This document shows, one piece after another, positions 43,377 through 52,990 of a DNA stretch of 64,000 bases. The translations under genes and the position numbers were made by a program. How positions within the stretch are numbered: the stretch's first letter is position 1; each line of letters begins with the position of its first letter. Location: assembly GCF_900102075.1 (NCBI RefSeq), contig NZ_FNAV01000013.1:1-64000 (forward strand), in the 5' to 3' direction. The DNA comes from Salipiger thiooxidans. GTDB lineage: Bacteria > Pseudomonadota > Alphaproteobacteria > Rhodobacterales > Rhodobacteraceae. The notes under the pieces were generated by a model. The model saw only the letters and a list, made by a program, of their open reading frames with translations, made no database searches and was not told where the DNA came from.

Positions 43377-46300
43377 TCAGGCCTGCTCCGGCACCAGGAT
43401 CTCGCGCTTGCCGACGTGGTTCGCGGGGCTCACGACGCCCTCGTCCTCCATCTGCTCCACGAGGCGGGCGGCCTTGTTGTAGCCGATGCCCAGCTTGCGC
43501 TGGATGTAGGAGGTCGAGCACTTGCGATCCTTGATCACTATCGCCACCGCCTGGTCGTAGAGCGCGTCCTCGCCGCCGGTGTTGCCGCCGGTGTTCAGCC
43601 CCAGCACCGCGTCGATGTTGTCGGCCTTCTCCTCGTCCGGCCCCTGCACCACGCCCGAGACGTATTCCGGCGGACCGAAGGCCTTGAGGTGGTTCACCAC
43701 CTCCTCGACCTCTTCGTCCGAGCAGAACGGCCCGTGGCAGCGGGTGATCTTGGCGCCGCCCGCCATGTAGAGCATGTCGCCCATGCCCAGCAGCTGTTCG
43801 GCGCCCATCTCGCCAAGGATGGTGCGGCTGTCGATCTTCGAGGTCACCTGGAACGAGATCCGGGTGGGGAAGTTCGCCTTGATCGTGCCGGTGATGACAT
43901 CGACCGAGGGCCGCTGCGTGGCCATGATCAGGTGGATGCCAGAGGCCCGCGCCATCTGCGCGAGGCGCTGGATGCAGGCCTCGATCTCCTTGCCCGCAAC
44001 CATCATCAGGTCGGCCATCTCGTCGACGATGACGACGATGTAGGGCATCTTCTTGGGCTCGAACTCCTCGGTCTCGAACACCGGCTCGCCGGTCTCGTCG
44101 TCGAAGCCGGTCTGGACGGTACGCTTGAACATCTCGCCCTTCTTCAGCGCCTCGGCGACGCGGCCGTTGTAGCCGTCGATGTTCCGCACGCCCATCTTGG
44201 ACATCTTGCGGTAGCGGTCTTCCATCTCGCCCACGACCCACTTGAGCGCCACGACGGCCTTCTTGGGGTCGGTCACCACCGGCGACAGCAGGTGCGGGAT
44301 GCCGTCATAGACCGACAGTTCCAGCATCTTGGGGTCGATCATCACCAGCCGCAGGTCGTCGGGCGTGAGCTTGTAGAGCAGCGACAGGATCATGGTGTTG
44401 ATCGCCACCGACTTGCCCGAGCCCGTGGTCCCCGCGATCAGCAGGTGGGGCATCTTGGCGAGGTTCGCGACGACCGGGTCGCCGCCGATGTCCTTGCCAA
44501 GCGCCAGCGGCAGCTTCTGGTTGCCGTCGCCGTAGTCGCGGCTCGACAGGATCTCGCGGAACGAGACCATCTCGCGCTTCTCGTTGGGCAGTTCGATGCC
44601 GATGACCGAGCGGCCCGGCACGGTCGAGACCCGCGCGGACAGCGCCGACATCGAGCGCGCGATATCGTCGGCCAGGCCGATCACCCGCGAGGCCTTGAGA
44701 CCCGGCGCGGGCTCGAGCTCGTACATGGTGACCACCGGGCCCGGGCGGACCGAGACGATCTCGCCCTTGACGCCGTAGTCGTCGAGCACGGTCTCGAGCA
44801 TCCGGGCGTTCTCTTCCAGCGCCTCGTCGCTCAGGTGGTGGCGCTCGATGGCATCGGGGCTGGCGAGCAGGCCCAGCGGCGGCAGTTCGAATACCGCCTC
44901 GGACGGGTCGAAGCCAAGCTGAGGCTGGGCCTCGGCCTGTGCGCGGCGCGACGGCTGCACGGGCTTGCGCTGGGGCTGCTGCACGACCTTCTTGGGCTGT
45001 GCCACCGGAATCTCGGGGCGCGCCATGTCGGCGGGCAGCGCCGGGATATAGTCGTCCTCGTCGCGGTAATCGTCGTCATCGCCATAGTCGCCGTGATCGC
45101 CATAGGCGTCATAGGCATCGGCCTCGCCGGCGTCCGCGGTCTCGTCACCGGCACTGTAGCCGTCATCGTCGCCGTAGTAGCCGTCGTCGTCCCCGTCGGT
45201 CTCGGGCTGCCACGTCGGAACCGGCGGCTCGGCCTGCGGGATCGGGCCCCGGTCGACGCGCGGGAAGGACCGGGCCTCCGGCGCCTCGGTCCCGCGGTAC
45301 TCGGTGGCGTAGTCGTCGGCGAAATCGTCCGAATAGCCGTCGGAGAAGTCCTCGGCGAAATCGGTGTCGGCATCCTCGGCCGGGGCCGGCGGGATGGCGC
45401 GCGCCACGGCGGGCGCGGCGGCAGCGGCCACGGCTGCGGTCGCCGCGACACCGGTGCGCACTGCCGACAGCGGCGGCTCGGGCGGCAGCCCGGCGGCGGG
45501 TGCGTGGGCGGCGGTCAGCGGCGGCTCGGCGCGCGGTGCCGGGCGGTAGATCAGCGGATCGGGACCACGGCCACGGCCCTTGGTGAGCGGCTTGCTCGGG
45601 TCGGGCACGAAGGCGGGCTGCGCCGGCTCCTCGGCGGGGTCGCGGCGGCGGGCGCGGATCACGTCGGCGATCTTGGCGCGGATGCGGTCCTGGCGCGGCT
45701 CGTCCACGTCATAGTCGAGGATCTCGGCCTCGTAGAGCTCGGGCTCGGGCAGGTCCTCGGGCTCGGAGCGCTTGATGAGCGAGGGCATGCGCGACAGCAG
45801 GCTCGGCTTCTTGGGCTCGGGCTCGGGCTCGGGCGCGTGCACCGGCTCGTCCCAGTCGACCACCGGCTCGTCGTCTTCCATGTCGTAGGCATAGGTGGCG
45901 GGCTGGTGGCCGCGCTGCGGTGCCACCAGCGGCGCGGAGCGCACCACGGGCGCCGCGGGGGCGGCGGACATGACCGGCGCGCGCTGCACCCGGTTGGCCG
46001 GGGCGACGGGGGCGGGCACGGCTTCCTGCTCGGCCGCCCAGGCGGCGGCCTCGGCCTCTTCGTCGCGGCGGCGCTGACGGCGGCCGGAATGGGCCGCCTG
46101 CATGCGCTGCGCCGCCGAGATCGACGAGTTCGCGCCGCGGCCAAGCAGGTTGAGGATGGTGGCATAGACCATCACCGAGCCCACCAGCAGGAAGCGGCCG
46201 AGGCCGCGCAGCTCGGTCTTGGTGAAGCCGAGCACGAAAGCGCCCATGGCGACGATGCCGATGCCCAGCACGACCATGACCAGCTTGAGCCCGAGGCCGG

Positions 46301-46778
46301 CCCCCAGCGGCAGCATGCCCAGCACCGAGCCCATCATCATGTCGCCGAAGAGCCCGCCGAGCCCGAAGCTGTGGGTCCATTCCGGCCCGACGGCCTGACC
46401 GGCGGCGTAGACGGCGGAGAGGGCGATCCAGATCGGGGCGAAGACGATCCGGGACAGCGCGCGCTCTTCGCCCTGGTGGAGGGCGAGGCGCAGCCCCCAT
46501 ACGAGCAGCACGAGCGCGAGGCCCCAGGCCCCCCAGCCGACGATCATGAACAGCGGCGCCGCGATGGAGGCCCCGATGCGGCCCATCCAGTTCTGCACCG
46601 GCGCGTCGGTGGCCGACAGCCAGGACGGATCGTCCGGCGTGTAGGACCCGATCATCGCCGCGGCCATCAGTCCAAGGGCCACGAGTGCGAGGCCGGCCAG
46701 CTCCTTGCCGCGCTTCTCGATCGCCGCCTGCATGTTGCTGTCGAAGAGAGGGTCTCTTCCCCGTGTCTGATATGCCAT
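43377..46778 (-). CDS. ftsK: DNA translocase FtsK
   Basis: FtsK is the cell-division DNA pump that clears and resolves chromosome termini. It is 1133 residues: an N-terminal membrane domain with four to five helices (about 20-210), a low-complexity Pro/Ala/acidic linker (about 220-640, with Asp/Tyr-rich runs such as [15 protein letters not shown]), and a motor with Walker [10 protein letters not shown] near residue 780 and Walker B region [12 protein letters not shown]. The C-terminal gamma domain ([21 protein letters not shown]) reads KOPS sites. The start at 46778 has GAGGCGAGCG upstream. It follows the aminotransferase gene by 19 bases. Confidence 0.95.
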   Translation of the reverse strand: MAYQTRGRDPLFDSNMQAAIEKRGKELAGLALVALGLMAAAMIGSYTPDDPSWLSATDAPVQNWMGRIGASIAAPLFMIVGWGAWGLALVLLVWGLRLALHQGEERALSRIVFAPIWIALSAVYAAGQAVGPEWTHSFGLGGLFGDMMMGSVLGMLPLGAGLGLKLVMVVLGIGIVAMGAFVLGFTKTELRGLGRFLLVGSVMVYATILNLLGRGANSSISAAQRMQAAHSGRRQRRRDEEAEAAAWAAEQEAVPAPVAPANRVQRAPVMSAAPAAPVVRSAPLVAPQRGHQPATYAYDMEDDEPVVDWDEPVHAPEPEPEPKKPSLLSRMPSLIKRSEPEDLPEPELYEAEILDYDVDEPRQDRIRAKIADVIRARRRDPAEEPAQPAFVPDPSKPLTKGRGRGPDPLIYRPAPRAEPPLTAAHAPAAGLPPEPPLSAVRTGVAATAAVAAAAAPAVARAIPPAPAEDADTDFAEDFSDGYSDDFADDYATEYRGTEAPEARSFPRVDRGPIPQAEPPVPTWQPETDGDDDGYYGDDDGYSAGDETADAGEADAYDAYGDHGDYGDDDDYRDEDDYIPALPADMARPEIPVAQPKKVVQQPQRKPVQPSRRAQAEAQPQLGFDPSEAVFELPPLGLLASPDAIERHHLSDEALEENARMLETVLDDYGVKGEIVSVRPGPVVTMYELEPAPGLKASRVIGLADDIARSMSALSARVSTVPGRSVIGIELPNEKREMVSFREILSSRDYGDGNQKLPLALGKDIGGDPVVANLAKMPHLLIAGTTGSGKSVAINTMILSLLYKLTPDDLRLVMIDPKMLELSVYDGIPHLLSPVVTDPKKAVVALKWVVGEMEDRYRKMSKMGVRNIDGYNGRVAEALKKGEMFKRTVQTGFDDETGEPVFETEEFEPKKMPYIVVIVDEMADLMMVAGKEIEACIQRLAQMARASGIHLIMATQRPSVDVITGTIKANFPTRISFQVTSKIDSRTILGEMGAEQLLGMGDMLYMAGGAKITRCHGPFCSDEEVEEVVNHLKAFGPPEYVSGVVQGPDEEKADNIDAVLGLNTGGNTGGEDALYDQAVAIVIKDRKCSTSYIQRKLGIGYNKAARLVEQMEDEGVVSPANHVGKREILVPEQA

Positions 46779-46797
46779 CGCTCGCCTCGTGTTTTTC

Positions 46798-47979
46798 TTA
46801 TTGCCCATAGAGACAGTCACGAAGTCTCGTGAGCCCCTGTTCGGTCTCGTCGCGGGAGGCCACGAGGGCCACCCTGATATACCCCTTGCCCGGGTTGCCC
46901 GCGTCCGTGTCGCGCGAGAGATACGCGCCGGGCAGCACGCGCACGCCCGTCTCGGTCCAGAGCTTCAGCGCCGCCGCCTCGCCGTCCTCGACCGGCAGCC
47001 ACAGGAAGAAGCCCGCCTGCGGCGGCTCGTAGCCCGGCACGTTGCCGAAGATGCGGTCGGCGAGCTCGAACTTCTCGAGGTAGAGCGCGCGGTTCTCGAC
47101 CACATGCGCCTCGTCGGCCCAGACCTTCTCGCTCACGCGCTGGATCGGCAGCGGCAGCGGGGCGCCGGCGTAGGCGCGGAGCTGCTTGATGCGCTTCATG
47201 CTCTCGGGCCCGGCGGCCACGAAGCCCGAGCGCAGCCCGGGCAGGTTCGACCGCTTGGAAAGCGAGTGGAAGATCACCACGCGCTCGGGGTCGACGCCCA
47301 TCTCGGTCGCCACCTGCAGCGCGCCGGCAGGGGCCTCGCCGCGGTAGATCTCGGAATAGCATTCGTCCGCGAGGATGCGGAAATCGTGCTTCTCGGCCAG
47401 CGCGATAAGCCGTTCCCAGTAATCGCGCGAGGCCACCGCACCCTGCGGGTTCGCGGGCGAGCAGATATAGGCCAGCGCCGCCCGGTCGAGGATCTCGTCG
47501 GGCAGGCTCTCGTAATCCGGCAGGTGGCCGGTTTCGCGGGTGGCGTTGACGAAGACCGGCTCGGCCGCGACCGAGACCGTGCCCACCGCGTAGACCTGGT
47601 AGAACGGGTTCGGGATCAGCACCGTGGGCTGCTTGCCGTCCCTGGTCTCGGGGCAGAGCGCCATGGCGGCGTTGTAGAGCCCTTCGCGCGTGCCGTTGAG
47701 CGGCATCACCTGAGTCGCCGGATCGACGCTGACGCCGTAGCGGCGGGCGATCCAGTCGGCGATGGCCTGCTGCAGCTCGGGCGTGCCGTCGTTGGGGGGA
47801 TACTTGCCGAACTCGGCGACATTCGCCGCGAGGACGTCACCGACCCACGACGGAAAGGCGTGCCTGGGCTCGCCGATGGTCATGTGAATGGTGGGCCCGC
47901 CCGCAGGATGCACGTCAAGAAGTGCCCGCAGACGCGGGAACGCATAGGGCGGCAGGTTCGAGAACCGCTCGGGAAACAT
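46798..47979 (-). CDS. Class I/II aminotransferase (succinyldiaminopimelate type)
   Basis: This is a 393-residue PLP aminotransferase. Conserved parts are [64 protein letters not shown] and the Schiff-base Lys in [16 protein letters not shown]. The last fits the subfamily annotated as succinyldiaminopimelate transaminase (DapC) in related genomes, so a role in lysine/peptidoglycan precursor synthesis is likely but not proven. The ATG at 47979 is chosen. It is probably cotranscribed with ftsK downstream. Confidence 0.85.
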   Translation of the reverse strand: MFPERFSNLPPYAFPRLRALLDVHPAGGPTIHMTIGEPRHAFPSWVGDVLAANVAEFGKYPPNDGTPELQQAIADWIARRYGVSVDPATQVMPLNGTREGLYNAAMALCPETRDGKQPTVLIPNPFYQVYAVGTVSVAAEPVFVNATRETGHLPDYESLPDEILDRAALAYICSPANPQGAVASRDYWERLIALAEKHDFRILADECYSEIYRGEAPAGALQVATEMGVDPERVVIFHSLSKRSNLPGLRSGFVAAGPESMKRIKQLRAYAGAPLPLPIQRVSEKVWADEAHVVENRALYLEKFELADRIFGNVPGYEPPQAGFFLWLPVEDGEAAALKLWTETGVRVLPGAYLSRDTDAGNPGKGYIRVALVASRDETEQGLTRLRDCLYGQ

Positions 47980-48200
47980 GGGCAATTCTGCCTCTGGTGC
48001 CTGTGATACTGCTTGTCTTCTCGGGGTCGTCGACGCCCCGTTTTGAAGGGAAGATACGGGAAGAGGCGCCGCTTCGTCCAGCGTGCAGGTGCATCCGCCG
48101 GGGCCTGTGGCGGGAATGCCGCAGGGGGCTCACGACGCGCGCAAGCCCGCTTTTTGCCTTGTGTTTTCCTTCGGGCCGTCCAACGCCCCCGGGGCCGCGG

Positions 48201-48247
48201 GAGGGGGCTCTGCCCCCGTCCGCTGACGCGGACTCCCCCGGAGTTTA
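48201..48247 (-). repeat. Dispersed structured repeat, copy C
   Basis: Read on the minus strand this is AACTCCGGGGGAGTCC to GCAGAGCCCCCTC, the same two-hairpin unit as copies A and B. It lies just after the amidase stop (48265), in the same relative orientation to that gene as copy A has to the MFS gene at 11826. Confidence 0.85.
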
Positions 48248-48264
48248 TCTGGCAAGATGAAGGG

Positions 48265-49593
48265 TCAGGAGAGCGCCTTCTCGGCCCCCGCGCCGAGCCG
48301 CAGCAGGCGGTCCTCGTCGTTGGGCGGGCACATCAGCGAGATGCCGCAGGAGGGCACGCCGGTGGGCAGGGTCAGGGTGCAGGTCCCCATGACGTTGCCG
48401 ACGCGGGTGTTGCGCAGCGCGAGCAGGTTCTCGGTCACGTAGTAGTCACCGCCCTCGAGCAGCTTCGCGACATTGGGCGGCAGGATCGGCGCGGTCGGGC
48501 AGAGCACCGCGTCGAAGCCGGCGGTGGCCTTCGCCCAGGCCTCGCGCGCGGCGATCATGCGGTTCCAGGCGCGGATGTAATCGGCGGCGCTGACGCTGCG
48601 ACCGCTCTCGAACCGCTCGCGGATCGGCGCGAACATGGCCTCGGGGTCAGCCTCGATGACCTCGCCCCAGAGCGCCCAGGCCTCGCCGGTGTAGAGGATG
48701 CCCGCGTCGGCCATGGGAATGGCGACCTCGGGCACCTCGAGATCGACGATCTCGGCCCCGGCCCCGGTCAGTTTCGCCAGCGCCCGTTCGTAGCCGGCGG
48801 CGGGCTCGGCGCGCAGGTCGTCCTCGACGATGGTGCGCAGCCGGGCAAAGCGCTTGCCCTCGACGCTGGCGCCGGTGAGGTCGGGCGCGGTGCGGCCCTC
48901 GAGCGCCGCGAAGACCAGCGCCGCGTCCTCGACGGTGCGGCAGAGCGGGCCCACTGTGTCGAAGCCCACGGCCAGCGGCACCACGCCCTTGAGCGAGACC
49001 CGGCCCGAGGTGGTCTTGAGACCGACGAGGTCGTTCCAGCACGACGGGATGCGCACCGAGCCGCCGGTGTCCGAGCCGATGCCAGCCGCTGCCAGCCCGA
49101 AGGCCACCGAGGCCGCCGCACCCGAGGACGAGCCTCCCGCGACTGCGTCCGCGTCGTTCACCGAGGGCGGCGTCGCGGTCATCGGGTTGAGCCCGAGTCC
49201 GGAGAAGGCCAGTTCCGACATGTGGGTCTTGCCGAGGCACACCAGCCCCATGGCGGTCGCCACCTTCAGCACCTCGGCGTCCTCGTCCGGGATGCGCCCG
49301 GCGAGCAGCTTCGAGCCCGCCTCGGTGGCCACGCCCGCGGTGTCGAAGAGGTCCTTCCAGCTGACGGGCACACCGTCGAGCGGCGAGCGGCGCTGCCCGG
49401 CGGCGGCGCGGTCGCGGGCGGCCTCGGCCTCGGCCAGCGCGCGCTCGGGCGTCAGGCGGGCGTAGATGCGGTCCTTCAGCGGGTGCGCCCCGATCTTGTC
49501 GAGAAAGCTCTGCGCCAGCGCCACAGGGTCGATCTCGCCCTTGCCGATTGCCCGCCCCAGCTCCGCCGCGCTCATGCCCGTCCAGTCGCTCAT
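48265..49593 (-). CDS. Amidase signature-family hydrolase
   Basis: This is a 442-residue protein with the Ser-cisSer-Lys triad: Lys80 in DGVPVSWKDLFDTAG, a cis-Ser in AVAGGSSSGAAAS (155-157) and the nucleophile Ser179 in GSDTGGSVRIP. The fold is the same as GatA, but the C-terminal part (CTLTLPTGVPSCGISLM) and the absence of gatB/gatC argue for a general amidase rather than tRNA amidation. The start is ATG at 49593. It is divergent from the UbiH-like gene by 84 bases. Confidence 0.88.
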   Translation of the reverse strand: MSDWTGMSAAELGRAIGKGEIDPVALAQSFLDKIGAHPLKDRIYARLTPERALAEAEAARDRAAAGQRRSPLDGVPVSWKDLFDTAGVATEAGSKLLAGRIPDEDAEVLKVATAMGLVCLGKTHMSELAFSGLGLNPMTATPPSVNDADAVAGGSSSGAAASVAFGLAAAGIGSDTGGSVRIPSCWNDLVGLKTTSGRVSLKGVVPLAVGFDTVGPLCRTVEDAALVFAALEGRTAPDLTGASVEGKRFARLRTIVEDDLRAEPAAGYERALAKLTGAGAEIVDLEVPEVAIPMADAGILYTGEAWALWGEVIEADPEAMFAPIRERFESGRSVSAADYIRAWNRMIAAREAWAKATAGFDAVLCPTAPILPPNVAKLLEGGDYYVTENLLALRNTRVGNVMGTCTLTLPTGVPSCGISLMCPPNDEDRLLRLGAGAEKALS

Positions 49594-49677
49594 CACCCAA
49601 ATCCTCTGCTGTTCGGCGCGACCGTAGCGGCACCTCCGCGCATGGACAATCCCGCCCGGGGGCGCATATTGGCGACC

Positions 49678-50895
49678 ATGGAACATGATTGCGACATCCT
49701 CATCGTGGGCGGCGGGCTGAACGGCCCCGCCCTGGCGCTGGCGGCGGCGAAGGCCGGGCTGAAGAGCATCGTGATCGACGCCCTGCCCGCGGACACCCGC
49801 AGCGGCGACGATTTCGACGGGCGCGGCTACGCGCTGGCGCTGGCGTCGGTGCGGATGCTCGCGCGGCTGGGGCTCTGGGACACGCTCGAGGCCCACGCCC
49901 AGCCGATGCACGAGATCAAGGTCACCGACGGGCGTGTCGGCGAGGCGCAGGTGTTTCTCGGGCTGCATTTCGATTCCGCCGAGATCGAGGAAGGCCCGAT
50001 GGGCCAGATGGTCGAGGACCGCTACCTGCGCCGCGCCCTGCTGGCGGCGATGGAGGCCGAGCCGCTGGTCGCGCAGCGCGCCGGCGAGACGGTGATCGCG
50101 CAGGAGACCACCGCCGGGGGCGTGACCGTGACCCTGGCCAGCGGTGGCACCCTGACCGCGCGGCTGCTGGTGGGCGCCGACGGGCGGCGCAGCGGCACCG
50201 CGACCCGCGCCGGCATCCGGCGCACCGGCTGGGGCTACGGCCAGACCGCGCTGGTCTGCGCCATCGCCCACGAGAAGCCGCACGAGGGCGTCGCGCACCA
50301 GTTCTTCATGCCGCCCGGGCCGCTGGCGATCCTGCCGCTGCCCGGCAACCGCAGTTCCATCGTCTGGAGCGAGCGCGACGACCGCGCCCGCGCCATCAAC
50401 GCGCTGCCGGACGACGAGTACCTCGCGGTGCTGCGCCCGCGCTTCGGCGACTTCCTCGGGGAGATCTCGCTCGCCGGGCAGCGCTTCCTCTACCCGCTGA
50501 ACCTGACGCTGGCGAACAGCTTCATCGGCGAGCGGCTGGTGCTGGTGGGCGACGCGGCCCACGGCATGCACCCGATTGCCGGGCAGGGTCTCAACGCGGG
50601 GCTACGCGACGTGGCGGCGCTGGCGCATGTGATTTCGCACGCCCAGCGGCGGGGCGAGGACATTGCCTCGCCGGTCGTGCTCGAGCGCTACCAGCAGTGG
50701 CGGCGCTTCGACACCGCCTCGCTGGCCGCCGCGACCGATCTCTTCAACCGGCTGTTCTCGAACGACAACCCGCTGCTGCGCTTCGGGCGAGACCTGGGGA
50801 TGGCGGCGGTGAATGCGGTGCCGGGGCTGCGCCGCGGCTTCATCCGCGAGGCCGCTGGGCTCACCGGGGACCTGCCGGACCTGATGCGGGGCTGA
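49678..50895 (+). CDS. FAD-dependent monooxygenase, UbiH/UbiF family
   Basis: This is a 405-residue flavoprotein hydroxylase. It has the ADP-binding ILIVGGGLNGPALALAAAKAGL, the DG motif LLVGADGRRSGTATRAGI and the second FAD motif LVLVGDAAHGMHPIAGQGLNAGLRDVA. These place it in the ubiquinone-ring hydroxylase group (UbiH/UbiF/UbiL); which ring position it modifies cannot be read from sequence. ATG at 49678, after the divergent amidase gene. Confidence 0.88.
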   Translation: MEHDCDILIVGGGLNGPALALAAAKAGLKSIVIDALPADTRSGDDFDGRGYALALASVRMLARLGLWDTLEAHAQPMHEIKVTDGRVGEAQVFLGLHFDSAEIEEGPMGQMVEDRYLRRALLAAMEAEPLVAQRAGETVIAQETTAGGVTVTLASGGTLTARLLVGADGRRSGTATRAGIRRTGWGYGQTALVCAIAHEKPHEGVAHQFFMPPGPLAILPLPGNRSSIVWSERDDRARAINALPDDEYLAVLRPRFGDFLGEISLAGQRFLYPLNLTLANSFIGERLVLVGDAAHGMHPIAGQGLNAGLRDVAALAHVISHAQRRGEDIASPVVLERYQQWRRFDTASLAAATDLFNRLFSNDNPLLRFGRDLGMAAVNAVPGLRRGFIREAAGLTGDLPDLMRG

Positions 50896-51020
50896 GCGCC
50901 CCGTCTGGCGCACCGGGCAGAGCCGCGAGCCCGCCGCGCGCGGATGCACAGACCCTGCGCCAAGGCGAACCGCCCGGCACCTTGCCCCGGGAGGGGCGCG
51001 GTTCCTATCTGGAAAACAAG

Positions 51021-51037
51021 GGCGGCATGTTGCCGCC
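51021..51037. promoter_or_regulatory. Leader hairpin before the luciferase-like gene
   Basis: GGCGGCA-TGT-TGCCGCC is a perfect 7-bp stem with a 3-base loop, 25 bases before the ATG at 51063 and just before the AAGGAG ribosome-binding site. It could be the end of the UbiH-like transcript or a leader structure. Confidence 0.35.
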
Positions 51038-51062
51038 GCTTCCGTTTCAAGGAGCCGTCATC

Positions 51063-52082
51063 ATGAAGAAAATCGGATTTCTGTCCTTCGGGCACTGGTC
51101 TCCGACGCACGGCAGCCAGGTCAAGACCGCGGGCGACGTGCTGACCCAGTCCATCGAGCTGGCCGTCGCCGCCGAGGAGCTGGGCCTCGACGGGGCCTAT
51201 TTCCGCGTGCACCACTTCGCGCGCCAGCTCGGCTCGCCCTTCCCGCTGCTCGCCGCCGTCGGCGCCCGGACCTCGAAGATCGAGATCGGCACCGGCGTCA
51301 TCGACATGCGCTACGAGAACCCGTTCTACATGGCCGAGGACGCGGGCGCCGCGGATCTCATCGCCGGCGGACGGCTGCAGCTCGGCATCTCGCGCGGCTC
51401 GCCCGAGCAGGTGATCGACGGCTGGAAATACTTCGGCTACCGCCCGGCCGAGGGCGAGACGCCCGCCGACATGGCCCGCCGCCACACCGAGGCCTTCCTG
51501 GACCTGCTCGAAGGCAAGGGCTTCGCCGAGCCGAACCCGCGCCCGATGTTCCCAAACCCGCCGGGGCTGCTGCGGCTCGAGCCCCATTCCGAGGGGCTGC
51601 GCGACCGCATCTGGTGGGGTGCCGGTTCGAACGCCACGGCGGTCTGGGCGGCAAGGCTCGGCATGCACCTGCAGAGCTCGACCCTGAAAGACGACGAGAC
51701 CGGCGAGCCGTTCCACGTCCAGCAGGCCGACCAGCTGCGCGCCTACAAGGCGGCGTGGAAGGAGGCCGGCCATGCCCACGCGCCGCGGACCTCGGTCAGC
51801 CGCTCGATCTTTGCGCTGACCAACGACACCGACCGCAAGTACTTCGGCAGGGGCGGCAAGGAATCCGATCAGGTCGGCTTCATCGAGCAGCAGCGGTCGA
51901 TCTTCGGCCGCGGCTACGCGGACGAGCCCGACCGGCTGATCGAGCAGCTGAAGGGCGACGAGGCGATTGCCGAGGCGGACACGCTTCTGCTCACCGTGCC
52001 GAACATGCTGGGCGTGGATTACAACGTCCACGTCATCGACACGATCCTGAAGGAGATCGCCCCGGCCCTCGGCTGGCGCTGA
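51063..52082 (+). CDS. Luciferase-like (LLM class) flavin-dependent monooxygenase
   Basis: This is a 339-residue TIM-barrel flavin enzyme. It starts KKIGFLSFGHWSPTHGS, with GLDGAYFRVHHFARQLGSPF, KIEIGTGVIDMRYENPFYMAED and GGRLQLGISRGSPEQVIDG. These are the conserved blocks of bacterial luciferase-related monooxygenases, which use reduced FMN from a separate reductase; none is nearby. The substrate is unknown. AAGGAG ribosome-binding site. A GC-rich inverted repeat (52090-52130) follows its stop. Confidence 0.87.
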   Translation: MKKIGFLSFGHWSPTHGSQVKTAGDVLTQSIELAVAAEELGLDGAYFRVHHFARQLGSPFPLLAAVGARTSKIEIGTGVIDMRYENPFYMAEDAGAADLIAGGRLQLGISRGSPEQVIDGWKYFGYRPAEGETPADMARRHTEAFLDLLEGKGFAEPNPRPMFPNPPGLLRLEPHSEGLRDRIWWGAGSNATAVWAARLGMHLQSSTLKDDETGEPFHVQQADQLRAYKAAWKEAGHAHAPRTSVSRSIFALTNDTDRKYFGRGGKESDQVGFIEQQRSIFGRGYADEPDRLIEQLKGDEAIAEADTLLLTVPNMLGVDYNVHVIDTILKEIAPALGWR

Positions 52083-52089
52083 CCCTGCG

Positions 52090-52130
52090 CGCCCCCGGCT
52101 GCCGTCTCAGAACCGTGTGTCGGGGGCGCT
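52090..52130 (+). terminator. Possible terminator of the luciferase-like gene
   Basis: GCGCCCCCG (52090-52098) and CGGGGGCGC (52122-52130) form a perfect 9-bp stem with a 23-base loop, eight bases after the stop, followed by TTCCC. The long loop and weak T tract lower confidence. Confidence 0.4.
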
Positions 52131-52188
52131 TCCCATCCCCCCGGCGCCGTGCCAGTGTTTCCGGTACGTTACGGGAGGACGGATATTT

Positions 52189-52959
52189 ATGAACGGACAT
52201 TGCGCAATCGTGACCGGTGCCGCGCGCGGCATCGGACTGGCCACGGCCGACCTGTTCCACGAGCTGGGATGGCGGGTGGTGCTGGTGGACCGCGACTCGG
52301 AGGAGCTGGATTTCGCGGCCACGCAGCGCCCCGAGGCGCTGGCGCTGACCCTCGACATCTCGGACCCCGAGCAGGTCGACGAGATGGTCTCGCGCACGCT
52401 GGACTGGGCCGGGCGCATCGACGCGCTGGTCAACAACGCGGGCGTCGCCGAATTCGGCCCTATCGAGAGCTGCGACTTCGCCATGTGGCGCCGGGTGATG
52501 GCGACCAACCTCGACGGCATCTTCCTGTGCAGCCAGGCCTGCACCAGCGCGCTGAAGGAGACGCAGGGCTCCATCGTCAACATCTCGTCGATCAGCGGGC
52601 TGCGGGCCTCGACGCTGCGCGTCGCCTACGGCACCTCGAAGGCGGCGGTGATCCAGCTCACCAAGCAATACGCCGCCGAGCTCGGCGATTTCGGCGTGCG
52701 GGTGAACTGCGTCGCTCCCGGTCCGGTGCGCACCAAGCTCGCCATGGCAGTGCACACGCAGGAGATCATCGACGCCTATCACGACGCGGTTCCGCTGAAC
52801 CGCTACGGCACCGAGCGCGAGCTGGCCGAGGCCATCGTGTTCCTCGCCTCGCCGAATGCCTCCTACATCACCGGGCAGGTGCTGGCGGTGGACGGCGGCT
52901 TCGATTCCACCGGCGTCGGCCTTCCGGCGCTGCGCGCGGCCCACGCGGCACGGGCCTGA
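52189..52959 (+). CDS. Short-chain dehydrogenase/reductase
   Basis: This is a 256-residue classical SDR with the cofactor motif VTGAARGIGLATA, NNAG in LVNNAGVAEFG, catalytic Ser in NISSISG, YGTSK (Tyr-x-x-x-Lys) and a C-terminal SYITGQVLAVDGGF. Asp at the end of the second strand (VLVDRDSEE) predicts NAD preference. GGGAGGA precedes the ATG at 52189, which excludes the longer in-frame start at 52117. The substrate is unknown. Confidence 0.9.
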   Translation: MNGHCAIVTGAARGIGLATADLFHELGWRVVLVDRDSEELDFAATQRPEALALTLDISDPEQVDEMVSRTLDWAGRIDALVNNAGVAEFGPIESCDFAMWRRVMATNLDGIFLCSQACTSALKETQGSIVNISSISGLRASTLRVAYGTSKAAVIQLTKQYAAELGDFGVRVNCVAPGPVRTKLAMAVHTQEIIDAYHDAVPLNRYGTERELAEAIVFLASPNASYITGQVLAVDGGFDSTGVGLPALRAAHAARA

Positions 52960-52990
52960 GCGCCCCTGAGTCCCTGCCCCGCGCGCCGGA

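Noticed and set aside
45000-45250. Short GAC/GAT-rich tandem pattern resembling a repeat array
   Set aside because: It encodes the acidic Asp/Tyr/Gly linker of FtsK, a known low-complexity region; it is not a CRISPR or satellite array.
43176-46832. A 1218-codon open frame on the plus strand opposite ftsK
   Set aside because: It mirrors the ftsK reading frame in GC-rich DNA, is very rich in His, Arg, Gly and Val, matches no domain, and ftsK has clear motifs throughout.
48013-49677. Long in-frame extension upstream of the UbiH-like gene
   Set aside because: It runs antisense through the amidase gene and the dispersed repeat; the flavin-binding motif begins right after the ATG at 49678.
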